DNA from: Hyphomicrobium_A sp039933175
GTDB taxonomy: Bacteria; Pseudomonadota; Alphaproteobacteria; Rhizobiales; Hyphomicrobiaceae
Assembly: GCA_039933175.1 (NCBI GenBank)
Contig: JBDTOR010000063.1
Location: forward strand, 1-13,103
DNA length: 13,103 bases
Direction: 5' to 3'
The translations under genes and the position numbers were made by a program. The notes under the pieces were generated by a model that saw nothing but the letters and a program-made list of their open reading frames with translations, was not told where the DNA came from and did not search any database. Positions 6,281-13,103 of this stretch are shown here, piece after piece (within the stretch, counting starts at the first letter, position 1; each line of letters begins with the position of its first letter).

Positions 6281-7009
6281 ATGAAACACGACATCTTCGA
6301 AAAGCACTCGATGGTGCTGCTGATCGGCATCCTCATCGTTGTCGCCATCGGGGGACTTGTTGAAATCGTGCCGCTGTTCGTGCTCGGCTCGACGATCGAG
6401 AAGGTGCAGGGCATGCGTCCCTACTCGCCGCTCGAGCTGGCCGGGCGTGACATCTACCTGCGCGAGGGTTGTTACAACTGTCACAGCCAGATGATCCGCT
6501 CGTTGCGCGACGAGGTCGAGCGCTACGGTCACTACAGCCTCGCCGCGGAGAGCATGTACGACCACCCGTTCCAGTGGGGATCGAAGCGCACCGGTCCGGA
6601 CCTGGCGCGCATCGGCGGCAAGTATTCGGACGCCTGGCATGTCGAGCACATGACCGCGCCGCGCTCGATCGTGCCGGGCTCGGTGATGCCGGGCTATCCG
6701 TTCCTCGCCAAGCGCAAGCTCGACGCAGCGGACATCTCCGCCCGCATGCAGGCGCTCAGGCTGGCGGGAGTTCCCTACTCGGACGAGATGATTGCCAAGG
6801 CGAACGAAGATCTTGTCGCGCAGATCAATCCGGATGCGGATGGCGCCAAGAACGTCTTGGCGCGCTATCCGAAGGCGCAAGTGCGCAAGTTCGACGGCGC
6901 TGCCTCGCCCGAGCCGACCGAACTCGATGCGCTCATCTCCTATCTGCAAATGCTGGGCACGCTCGTCGACTTCACGAAGTTCGACGAAGCCGGCCCCAAC
7001 CTGCGCTGA
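6281..7009 (+). CDS. ccoO: cbb3 oxidase subunit II, mono-haem cytochrome c CcoO
   Basis: Membrane-anchored cytochrome c that passes electrons towards CcoN. Seen, 242 residues: one N-terminal membrane anchor (about 11-35), then a periplasmic domain with the haem c site EGCYNCHSQMIR (C64, C67, H68) and a probable axial Met136 in SVMPGYPFL. The length is usual for CcoO. It starts 12 bases after the ccoN stop, with AGGA about nine bases before the ATG, so it is co-transcribed. Confidence 0.97.
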   Translation: MKHDIFEKHSMVLLIGILIVVAIGGLVEIVPLFVLGSTIEKVQGMRPYSPLELAGRDIYLREGCYNCHSQMIRSLRDEVERYGHYSLAAESMYDHPFQWGSKRTGPDLARIGGKYSDAWHVEHMTAPRSIVPGSVMPGYPFLAKRKLDAADISARMQALRLAGVPYSDEMIAKANEDLVAQINPDADGAKNVLARYPKAQVRKFDGAASPEPTELDALISYLQMLGTLVDFTKFDEAGPNLR

Positions 7010-7020
7010 GCGAGGATGCA

Positions 7021-7197
7021 ATGAGCTACGAAACCGTATTAGGCATCTGCCAGCTGATGGCGATGGTCCTATTTGGCTCGGTCATGGCGGGCGTTCTGGT
7101 GCACGTGCTGCGTCCCAAGAACAAAGCCCACTTCGAAGCGGCGGCGCGCCTTGCGCTGAACAACGACGAAACGACGGAGAAGCCGCATGGCCGCTGA
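7021..7197 (+). CDS. ccoQ: cbb3 oxidase small subunit CcoQ
   Basis: A 58-residue protein with one membrane helix (about 5-30) followed by a short charged cytosolic tail, the standard CcoQ/FixQ layout; the sequence LRPKNKAHFEAAARL follows the helix. Known role: helps stabilise the oxidase complex, in particular CcoP attachment. The start is 11 bases after ccoO with GAGG upstream. Its last 11 bases overlap the start of ccoP, indicating coupled translation. Confidence 0.9.
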   Translation: MSYETVLGICQLMAMVLFGSVMAGVLVHVLRPKNKAHFEAAARLALNNDETTEKPHGR

Positions 7198-8059
7198 GAA
7201 GGAGATCGACGCGGTAACCGGGGTCGAGACGACCGGACACGTCTGGGACGGCGACCTCAAGGAGCTCAACAAGCCGCTGCCGCGGTGGTGGCTCTACACG
7301 CTCTATGCGTGCATCGTGTGGGCCGTCGGCTACTGGATGTTCTACCCGGCGTGGCCGATGCTCGATGGCTATACGAAAGGCTATCTAGGCTACAGCCAGC
7401 GCAGCGCAGTGAGCGCCGAACTCGCGGCGTCCAAGGCCGCACAGTCACGCCTCCTTGCCGCGGTTGCCACGACGCCGGTCGCCGAAATCGAGAAGAATCC
7501 CGACCTTATGGAATTCGTCATGCGTGGCGGCGCGGCGCAGTTTTCCAACAACTGCGCGCCTTGCCACGGCCGCGGTGCGCAGGGCTTCAAGGGCTTCCCG
7601 AACCTCAACGACGATGACTGGCTATGGGGTGGCTCGATCGACATGCTCGAGAAGACCATCCGTTACGGCATCCGCTCCGACCATGCGGAGACACATGCCA
7701 TGGCGATGCCGCGCTTCGGTATCGATCAGATGCTCGACGGCAACCAGATCTCGGATGCCGCCGACTTCGTCCTGTCGCTTTCCGCCCCCGGCGGCGATGC
7801 CGCCGCCATCGAGCGCGGCCGCACGATCTTCGCCGAGCAATGCAGCGGCTGTCATGGAGAGGCGGGCAAGGGCTCGATCGAGATGGGTGCTCCGAACCTC
7901 ACGGACGGGATTTGGCTGTACGGCGATCGCAAGGCCGACGTCACGGAGACGATCCGAACCGGGCGCGGCGGCGTGATGCCGAACTGGGACGGAAAGTTGG
8001 ACCCCGCAACCATCAAGATGCTGGCGATCTATGTGCACTCGTTGGGTGGCGGCAAGTAA
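7187..8059 (+). CDS. ccoP: cbb3 oxidase subunit III, di-haem cytochrome c CcoP
   Basis: Entry point for electrons from soluble or membrane-bound cytochrome c. Seen, 290 residues: a cytosolic start with the conserved GHVWDGDLKELNKPLPRWW, one membrane helix (about 34-55), then two cytochrome c domains. Haem site one is CAPCH (C123, C126, H127) with Met174 in AMPRFG; haem site two is CSGCH (C219, C222, H223) with Met264 in GVMPNW. Only one membrane anchor is present, the usual alphaproteobacterial form. GGAGA lies ahead of ATG 7187, inside ccoQ. Confidence 0.97.
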   Translation: MAAEKEIDAVTGVETTGHVWDGDLKELNKPLPRWWLYTLYACIVWAVGYWMFYPAWPMLDGYTKGYLGYSQRSAVSAELAASKAAQSRLLAAVATTPVAEIEKNPDLMEFVMRGGAAQFSNNCAPCHGRGAQGFKGFPNLNDDDWLWGGSIDMLEKTIRYGIRSDHAETHAMAMPRFGIDQMLDGNQISDAADFVLSLSAPGGDAAAIERGRTIFAEQCSGCHGEAGKGSIEMGAPNLTDGIWLYGDRKADVTETIRTGRGGVMPNWDGKLDPATIKMLAIYVHSLGGGK

Positions 8060-8078
8060 GAAGCGGTGGAGGTCACGT

Positions 8079-9533
8079 GTGACCCAGATCGATCCGGCAG
8101 AGAAATTCATCATCGACGCCGCGCCGGCGCCGGAGAGCTTCTACGCCAAGCACCGCAAGATCTACCCCAAACTCGCGCGCGGTACCTTCCGCAACGTGAA
8201 ATGGGCGGTGATGGTCGTCACGCTCGGCATCTACTATCTGCTGCCGTGGTTGCGCTGGCAGCGTGGGCCGAACCTTCCGAACCAGGCGTTCTTGCTCGAT
8301 TTCGCCAATCAGCGGGTGTTCTTCGGCCCGATCGAGATCTGGGCGCAGGAGTTCTACTACATCACCGGTGTGCTGGTGCTCGCGGCGCTATCGCTGTTCC
8401 TCGTCACGGCCGTCGCGGGCCGCATGTGGTGCGGCTACGCGTGTCCGCAGACCGTGTGGACCGACCTGATGGTGACGGTCGAACGGTTCTTTCAAGGCGA
8501 CCGCAACGCACGGCTGCGCCTCGATGCATCGCCGTGGACGCTGCGCAAGATCTGGAAGAAGGGCGCTACGCACGCGACCTGGCTGCTGATCGCGCTCGCC
8601 ACCGGCGGCGTCTTCGTCTTCTATTTCCGCGACGCGCCGACGCTGTGGGCCGAACTGTGGACCGGGCAGGCGCCGCTCGTCGCCTATGCGTTCGTCGCCA
8701 TCTTCACCGCCACGACGTATACGCTCGGCGGCTTCGCGCGTGAGCAGGTGTGCAATTACATGTGCCCTTGGCCGCGCATCCAGGCGGCGATGTTCGATTC
8801 CGAATCCCTTCTCGTCTCCTACCGCGACTATCGCGGCGAGCCACGGGGCCCGCACAAAAAGGGGCAGTCGTGGGAAGGGCGTGGCGATTGCGTCGACTGC
8901 ACAGCCTGCATCGCGGTATGCCCGGCGGGCATCGACATCCGCAACGGCTCGCAGTTGGAGTGCATCCAGTGCGCGCTTTGCATCGACGCGTGCAACGACA
9001 TCATGGCCAAGCTGGACCGGCCGCGCGGGTTGATCGCCTACGACACCTTCCGCAATCTAACTGTGGCCTCGGAAGAGCAGCGCGTGCCGGTACGCCTCGT
9101 GCGTCCACGCACAGTACTTTACACGGCCCTCATCGCGCTCGTGATGGGCATCATGGCTACGGCCTTCACCATGCGCTCCGACGTTGAGATCAGCCTCATC
9201 GAGGACCGTAACCCCCTGTTCGTGAGGCTCTCCGATGGCGGCGTGCGCAATGGGTACACGCTGAAGGTCCTCAACAAGACGCACGAGCCGCAACGGTTCG
9301 TGGTTGGCGTGGATGGCATCGCCGCGGCCCGCATGTCTGTTGTTGGCTTTGATGGCGGCGAGCTGTCCGTTGATGCGGACAGCCTGCGGGCCGTGAGGGT
9401 CTACGTGACGGTGCCGCATGAGGCGCGCGCAACCCTTATCGACGGATCGACACCGCTCCGCTTCGTCGTGACTGACGCCGCGAGCGGCACGACGGTGGTA
9501 CGCGCCACGGCATTCAGGAGCCCGGAGCAATGA
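8079..9533 (+). CDS. ccoG: CcoG/FixG, polyferredoxin assembly factor for cbb3 oxidase
   Basis: Inner-membrane iron-sulfur protein, reported in other bacteria to reduce Cu(II) during cbb3 copper-centre assembly. Seen, 484 residues from the chosen start: N-terminal membrane helices (about 43-58 and 92-115), CGYACPQTVW (C118, C122), a further helix (about 165-183) and one near 200-217, CNYMCPWPRIQ (C225, C229), two ferredoxin-type motifs CVDCTACIAVCP (271-282) and CIQCALCIDAC (295-305), a last helix (about 345-362), and a C-terminal Ig-like periplasmic domain. Start: GTG 8079 with GGAGG six bases upstream; the longer in-frame ATG at 8031 would run through the ccoP end and lacks this signal. The gap after ccoP is only 19 bases with no promoter, so it belongs to the ccoN transcript. 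Confidence 0.96.
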   Translation: MTQIDPAEKFIIDAAPAPESFYAKHRKIYPKLARGTFRNVKWAVMVVTLGIYYLLPWLRWQRGPNLPNQAFLLDFANQRVFFGPIEIWAQEFYYITGVLVLAALSLFLVTAVAGRMWCGYACPQTVWTDLMVTVERFFQGDRNARLRLDASPWTLRKIWKKGATHATWLLIALATGGVFVFYFRDAPTLWAELWTGQAPLVAYAFVAIFTATTYTLGGFAREQVCNYMCPWPRIQAAMFDSESLLVSYRDYRGEPRGPHKKGQSWEGRGDCVDCTACIAVCPAGIDIRNGSQLECIQCALCIDACNDIMAKLDRPRGLIAYDTFRNLTVASEEQRVPVRLVRPRTVLYTALIALVMGIMATAFTMRSDVEISLIEDRNPLFVRLSDGGVRNGYTLKVLNKTHEPQRFVVGVDGIAAARMSVVGFDGGELSVDADSLRAVRVYVTVPHEARATLIDGSTPLRFVVTDAASGTTVVRATAFRSPEQ

Positions 9534-10039
9534 GCACGGCGGCGACACGTTTAGCGAAGCGGCGCGGCATTCGGGGTGCGCATGTGCTCGGTGCGATGCT
9601 GGCGTTTTTTGCCGTCATCATCGCGGCCGACGCGACCATGATTTACGAGGCGCTGACGACTTTCGGCGGGGTCGACAACCCGAACGCCTACCGCCAGGGC
9701 GTCGCCTACAACCAACGCATCGCGCGCGATGCTGAGCAAACGTTGATCGGCTGGCACGACGACGTAGAGATTGTCGACGGCCAGCGGCTGCGCGTGTCGT
9801 TGCGGGACCGCTCTGGTGCCCCCGTCGCGGGCAAAAAGCTCGTCGCCCGCGTCGGGCGCCCGGCAACCAATCGTTTCGATGCCACGCTGGACCTCGCCGA
9901 GGTGGGGTCCGGCGAGTACGCCGCGGCGCTCCCTGTCGTTTCTGAAGGAACGTGGACCGTCGACTTGAGCGTCTATGCCGACGCAGCATTGGTCGTGCCG
10001 CTCTATCAGGCCCGGAGGCGGCTGTGGATCAAGCCCTGA
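9530..10039 (+). CDS. ccoH: CcoH/FixH family assembly protein
   Basis: A 169-residue protein needed for assembly or stability of cbb3 oxidase in species where it was tested. Seen: a short basic cytosolic start, one membrane helix (about 19-38), then the family-typical stretch YEALTTFGGVDNPNAYRQG and a periplasmic beta-rich domain, which in FixH relatives is an Ig-like fold. The ATG overlaps the ccoG stop (ATGA), giving tight coupling. The partner is most likely CcoN or CcoI in the membrane. Confidence 0.92.
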   Translation: MSTAATRLAKRRGIRGAHVLGAMLAFFAVIIAADATMIYEALTTFGGVDNPNAYRQGVAYNQRIARDAEQTLIGWHDDVEIVDGQRLRVSLRDRSGAPVAGKKLVARVGRPATNRFDATLDLAEVGSGEYAAALPVVSEGTWTVDLSVYADAALVVPLYQARRRLWIKP

Positions 10040-12231
10040 CGGTCCCGGGTCCGGTGCCCGGCGTCGTGCCGGTGTCAGCGAAGAAGCCGCAGACCGTCTC
10101 GCTCATCGTCGAGAACATGACATGCGGTGCCTGCATCGGACGCATCGAACGCGCTCTGCGCGCCACACCGGGCGTTGCGTCGGCGCGGGCTAGCCTTGCC
10201 GCCAAGCGTGTGGCGGTGACGTTCGACGAGGCCGCCACCGAGCCGCTGCAGATGATCGAGGCGCTCGACCGGAGCGGCTATCACGCCGCGGAATCCATCG
10301 AGTGCTCTGACGAGAAGACCGCCGCACGCGCCGACGACTTGCTGCGCCGCCTCGGTGTTGCCGGCTTCGCCGCCGCCAACGTCATGTTGCTTTCGGTGTC
10401 GGCGTGGGCCGGTTTTGCCAGCGACATGGACCAGTCGGCCGCCGATCTGTTCCACTGGCTATCGGCCCTCATCGCCATGCCGGCCGTGGCATATGCGGCG
10501 CAGCCGTTTTTCCGGTCGGCGTATGCGGCGTTGAAAGCACGCCGTCTCAACATGGACGTCCCGATCTCGCTCGGCATCGGCTTGGCGACGGCGATGAGCC
10601 TGTTCCAGACCATCCGCGGCACCGATCAAGTTTATTTCGACGCCGCGATTTCACTGACGTTCTTTCTTCTCATCGGGCGCTATCTCGACGAGAAGGTGCG
10701 CGTTCGCGCGCGGGGTGCCGCCGAGAACCTGCTCGGTCTCAAGGCCCTTACCGCCGACGTCGTCGAGGCGGACGGCAACGTGCGGCGCCTGCCCGCGCGC
10801 GCGCTGTTGCCCGGCATGCGCGTGCAGATCCCGGCAGGAGAGCGCATCCCCGTTGACGGCCGGGTGTTGAGTGGCGAGACGCATGTCGATACGAGCCTCA
10901 TCACCGGCGAGAGCGTTCCGCGGCCGACGGCTGCGGGCGAGATCGTGCATGCCGGTACGCTCAATCTGGCCCGCGCCATCACGGTCGAGGCCACCGCAAC
11001 CGATGACAACACGCTGCTCGCGGAGATCGCTCGGCTCGTTGCTGCGGCGGAGCAGGGCCGCGGCCACTACGTGCGGCTCGCCGATCGGGCAGCGCGCCTT
11101 TATGCGCCGGCGGTGCATATTTTGGGAGCAGCAACGCTGCTCGGCTGGATCATTGCTGGCGGCGGGTTCGAGCAGGCGCTGACTTATGCCGTCGCCGTGC
11201 TCATAATCACCTGCCCCTGCGCGCTGGCGCTGGCGGTTCCCGCGGTGCAGGTGGCCGCGACGAGCCGGCTTTTTGCCAAGGGCGTTATTGTCAAAGCGGC
11301 CGACGGCCTAGAACGGCTGTCGGAGGTCGACACGATCGTGTTCGACAAAACCGGTACGCTCACGCGTGGCGAGCCATCGCTCGCCAACGCGGCGGAGATC
11401 GACGATGCAACGCTTGCAGCAGCAGCTTCGCTCGCTATCGCCAGCCGGCACCCATACTCGAAGGCCGTGGTGCGCACCGCGCTTGAGCGCGGACTGAGCG
11501 TCGTGGCGGCGGAAGGCGTCGCCGAGCACCCGGGAAGCGGTCTGGCCGCGCGCGGTCCGCGCGGCGAGTGCCGGCTTGGCTCGACGCGTTGGGTGACGGG
11601 CGCGGACGAGTCCGCGTCGGCGTCGCTATGGTTTCGCGACGGCGATGCGCTACCGGTGGCACTGCGCTTCGAAGATGCGCTTCGATCCGATACGGCATCG
11701 GTGGTTGCCGCGCTGCGCAACGCCGGCTACCGCATCTACCTTCTGTCGGGAGACCGTGAAGCGGCGGTCCGCGCGGCGGCGCAGGCGGCAGGTATCGCGG
11801 AATGGGCAAGCGAGGTCGGCCCCGACGGCAAGATCGCGCGGCTCGAAGCCTTGAAAGCCGAGGGGCGCAAGGTCCTGATGGTCGGCGATGGTCTCAATGA
11901 CGCGCCAGCGCTGGCTGCGGCACACGCATCTGTCTCGCCATCGACCGCCACCGAAGTCAGCCAGACGGCATCGGACGCCGTGTTCCAGGGCGAGCCGTTG
12001 GCGCCGATCATCGAGGTGCTGGGCGTGGCACGGGCCTCGCAGCGTATGGCGGTCGAAAACTTTGCCATCGCAATCGGCTACAACGCCGTATCGGTGCCAC
12101 TTGCCATGATGGGCTACGTCACGCCCTTGATCGCGGCGCTGGCAATGTCGCTGTCGTCCATCGCGGTTACGGGCAACGCGTTGCGCTTGCGTAGGCGCCA
12201 GTTGATGCTCGGGCGGAGATCAATGTCATGA
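10024..12231 (+). CDS. ccoI: CcoI/FixI (CopA2-type) copper P1B-ATPase
   Basis: Copper-exporting P-type ATPase that supplies copper for cbb3 oxidase in the inner membrane, rather than for detoxification. Seen, 735 residues: an N-terminal metal-binding domain with MTCGAC (C34, C37), membrane helices around 110-215 and 360-400, the actuator TGES (294-297), CPC in the transport helix (397-399), DKTGTLT with phosphorylated D441, the HP pair (H476, P477), GDGLND (621-626), and two final helices (about 680-720). All catalytic motifs are intact. Start: GTG 10024, with GGAGG five bases upstream and a 16-base overlap with the ccoH end. The in-frame ATG at 9952 would overlap ccoH by 88 bases and has no RBS. 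Confidence 0.96.
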   Translation: MDQALTVPGPVPGVVPVSAKKPQTVSLIVENMTCGACIGRIERALRATPGVASARASLAAKRVAVTFDEAATEPLQMIEALDRSGYHAAESIECSDEKTAARADDLLRRLGVAGFAAANVMLLSVSAWAGFASDMDQSAADLFHWLSALIAMPAVAYAAQPFFRSAYAALKARRLNMDVPISLGIGLATAMSLFQTIRGTDQVYFDAAISLTFFLLIGRYLDEKVRVRARGAAENLLGLKALTADVVEADGNVRRLPARALLPGMRVQIPAGERIPVDGRVLSGETHVDTSLITGESVPRPTAAGEIVHAGTLNLARAITVEATATDDNTLLAEIARLVAAAEQGRGHYVRLADRAARLYAPAVHILGAATLLGWIIAGGGFEQALTYAVAVLIITCPCALALAVPAVQVAATSRLFAKGVIVKAADGLERLSEVDTIVFDKTGTLTRGEPSLANAAEIDDATLAAAASLAIASRHPYSKAVVRTALERGLSVVAAEGVAEHPGSGLAARGPRGECRLGSTRWVTGADESASASLWFRDGDALPVALRFEDALRSDTASVVAALRNAGYRIYLLSGDREAAVRAAAQAAGIAEWASEVGPDGKIARLEALKAEGRKVLMVGDGLNDAPALAAAHASVSPSTATEVSQTASDAVFQGEPLAPIIEVLGVARASQRMAVENFAIAIGYNAVSVPLAMMGYVTPLIAALAMSLSSIAVTGNALRLRRRQLMLGRRSMS

Positions 12232-12401
12232 CGGCGCTTGCCTGGCTTATCCCGTGTGCCCTGGTGCTGGGGGCCCTCGGGCTTTTGGCCTTTCTGTGGG
12301 CGCTGCAGTCAGGACAATTCGAAGACCTTGAGGGAGCCGGATGGCGGGCCATACAAGACGACGATGAGCCGGAAGCGGGTGACACCGCTAAGAAGTCCTA
12401 G
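12228..12401 (+). CDS. ccoS: CcoS/FixS, small cbb3 maturation protein
   Basis: A 57-residue protein with one membrane helix (about 4-26) followed by LQSGQFEDLEGAGWR, the family's hallmark after the helix, and an acidic tail. Known: CcoS is required for insertion of redox cofactors into CcoN. The ATG overlaps the ccoI stop (ATGA), and the TAG ends one base before the stop of the convergent gene. Last gene of the cco run. Confidence 0.93.
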   Translation: MTALAWLIPCALVLGALGLLAFLWALQSGQFEDLEGAGWRAIQDDDEPEAGDTAKKS

Positions 12402-12402
12402 C

Positions 12403-12804
12403 TCAATCGGCGTGCGCGTGCTGGGCGCCGTCGTGCGTCAGGAGCAGGTCGCAATTCGATTCAAGCAACACCCGCGAGACGCCAAGCTGCTCCTCGGGGC
12501 TTTGCGCGTCTACCACCACGATAGCCGCGCCTGATGCCAGATGGTGGGTGATCTGTTGGAAAAGCCTGCCGCAGCTCATCAGCGACAGTGCCGTGTCGCC
12601 CTGCAAGTCGTGCACCAGCAGCGGCACGGCGCTGTGCAGCACGCTTACATTTCCTCCGGCGCTGGTGCGCAGTTTGCCGGCAGCACCGTGGGCGCCGCCG
12701 GGATCGGTAAACACTCCGACCACGTAACGGGGCCGTCCGCCGCGAGCGTTCTGGCACGAGCCGCAGCAGGCGCTGACGCGTGCATCGCTATGCTGGTCTG
12801 ACAC
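12403..12804 (-). CDS. Unknown small protein with CCGSC motif; YflT/DUF1269-like fold possible
   Basis: A 133-residue soluble protein; function not recognised. Seen: a polar N-terminus with CCGSC (C13, C14, C17), then a region that could form a beta-alpha-beta unit (YVVGVFTDPGGAHGAAGKL, about 27-45, then VSVLHSAVPLLVHD), a second one (about 94-123, AIVVVDAQSPEEQLGVSRVLL), and a His-rich end (H124, H129, H131). The YVVGVF-DP-A opening resembles general-stress proteins of YflT/DUF1269 type, but this is a weak reading. Start GTG 12804, with GAAGGG about eight bases upstream. It is convergent with ccoS and divergent from the response regulator. The Cys and His clusters could bind a metal or respond to redox (inference). 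Codon use is like its neighbours'. It could also be a lineage-specific hypothetical protein. Confidence 0.65.
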   Translation of the reverse strand: MSDQHSDARVSACCGSCQNARGGRPRYVVGVFTDPGGAHGAAGKLRTSAGGNVSVLHSAVPLLVHDLQGDTALSLMSCGRLFQQITHHLASGAAIVVVDAQSPEEQLGVSRVLLESNCDLLLTHDGAQHAHAD

Positions 12805-12882
12805 CGCGCCACCCTTCGATTAAAAAGTAGCGGTCAAAATAGTGTGCTCCCGCTCGCGGCGTATGACCCGATTGTGCGGTTG

Positions 12883-12900
12883 TGTAACAGCATGTAACAG
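12883..12900 (+). promoter_or_regulatory. Tandem TGTAACAG direct repeat upstream of response regulator
   Basis: TGTAACAG-CA-TGTAACAG: a perfect 8-mer repeated with a 10-base period, ending 31 bases before the ATG at 12932. It matches the element at 2562-2579 at 16 of 18 positions. Placement suggests autoregulation by the adjacent response regulator and possibly control of the divergent CCGSC gene. Confidence 0.6.
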
Positions 12901-12931
12901 ACACGGGGCCCTTAGGACCAAGCGAGTCAGC

Positions 12932-13103
12932 ATGTCCGCGGATCAGCAGAGAATTCTCGTTGTCGATGACGAGCCGGAGGTGCGCGCGCTGCTGCGCAAG
13001 GGGCTCGAGGGCGAGGGTTTTACGGTGGTCGAAGCGGCCGACGGACGGCAGGCGCTGGCGCTGATCGAGAGCCTGCCGATCGATCTCGTCACGCTCGACC
13101 TGA
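12932..13103 (+). CDS. Response regulator, receiver domain start, cut by window end
   Basis: Two-component response regulator; only the first 57 residues are visible. Seen: QRILVVDDEPEVRALLRKGL with the acidic pair (D12, D13), GFTVVEAADGRQAL, and DLVTLDL containing the probable phosphorylated aspartate at the very edge. The output domain lies outside the window, so the subfamily (OmpR, NarL or other) cannot be read. The 10-base direct repeat just upstream would suit an OmpR-type autoregulator. The RBS is weak (AGGA at 12914-12917, rather far from the ATG). Its position beside the cco cluster suggests a part in respiratory or redox control (inference). Confidence 0.9.
   Translation, partial: MSADQQRILVVDDEPEVRALLRKGLEGEGFTVVEAADGRQALALIESLPIDLVTLDL

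Noticed and set aside
5404..6363. Plus-strand frame of 319 codons overlapping ccoN and ccoO
   Set aside because: An out-of-frame shadow of CcoN with an Arg/His/Pro-rich product and no family match.
5840..7021. Open frame of 393 codons on the minus strand across ccoN and ccoO
   Set aside because: It is antisense to two certain genes, its product is low-complexity in Arg, His and Asp, and it has no recognisable domain; long antisense frames are common in GC-rich DNA.
8031..8078. Longer N-terminus for CcoG from ATG 8031
   Set aside because: It would overlap ccoP, adds a basic stretch unlike the family, and the GTG at 8079 has a perfectly spaced GGAGG.
9952..10023. Longer N-terminus for CcoI from ATG 9952
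   Set aside because: No RBS, an 88-base overlap with ccoH and an Arg-rich unlikely start; the GTG at 10024 has GGAGG at good distance.
12541..12801. Plus-strand frame of 86 codons opposite the CCGSC gene
   Set aside because: No RBS; the product lacks any pattern, while the minus-strand frame has an RBS and plausible secondary-structure elements.
1..13103. CRISPR array, tRNA, rRNA, prophage or insertion sequence
   Set aside because: No regularly spaced repeats, no cloverleaf or rRNA-like stretch, and no transposase or integrase frame was seen on either strand.

Overview
The window is GC-rich and gene-dense. It looks like an alphaproteobacterial chromosome, probably Rhizobiales-like. This rests on the FixN-type CcoN with an N-terminal extension, a FixK-like regulator without the FNR cysteine cluster, FNR/FixK boxes of TTGAT-N4-RTCAA type, an alphaproteobacterial-type REP pair, and a PqqC closest to those of methylotrophic Rhizobiales. 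The genus cannot be fixed from this sequence. The core is a complete microaerobic respiration locus: the cbb3-type cytochrome c oxidase and its assembly factors.

Left region (1-2660): a minus-strand gene train of a hemerythrin-like protein, a DsbD_2/'TauE-SafE'-type membrane protein with HCAGMCG and MPC motifs, and hemN (oxygen-independent coproporphyrinogen III oxidase, cut by the window start). An FNR-like box (2532-2545) and a tandem TGTAASAG/TGTAACAG element (2562-2579) precede it. Divergently, a FixK-like Crp/Fnr regulator runs from 2661 to 3344. A long stem-loop separates it from a convergent, standalone pqqC (3450-4208).

Middle (4209-4603): a 395-base noncoding stretch with two FNR-like boxes, one in front of pqqC and one in front of ccoN, and between them a REP-like inverted pair. 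From 4604 to 12401 the genes ccoN-O-Q-P-G-H-I-S follow with gaps of at most 19 bases or with overlaps, so the oxidase subunits and the copper/assembly genes are probably one transcription unit.

Right edge (12402-13103): a convergent minus-strand 133-residue protein of unknown function with a CCGSC motif, its stop one base from that of ccoS. A divergent response regulator gene is cut by the window end. Its upstream region carries the same tandem TGTAACAG element as the hemerythrin/fixK-like intergenic region.

Proposed logic (inference): low oxygen acts through the Crp/Fnr protein and its boxes to induce cbb3 oxidase, anaerobic haem synthesis (hemN), a diiron protein and pqqC. The two-component regulator at the right edge may feed into the same circuit through the shared tandem element. 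The strongest leads for something new are this shared element, the FNR-box-associated standalone pqqC, and the CCGSC protein.
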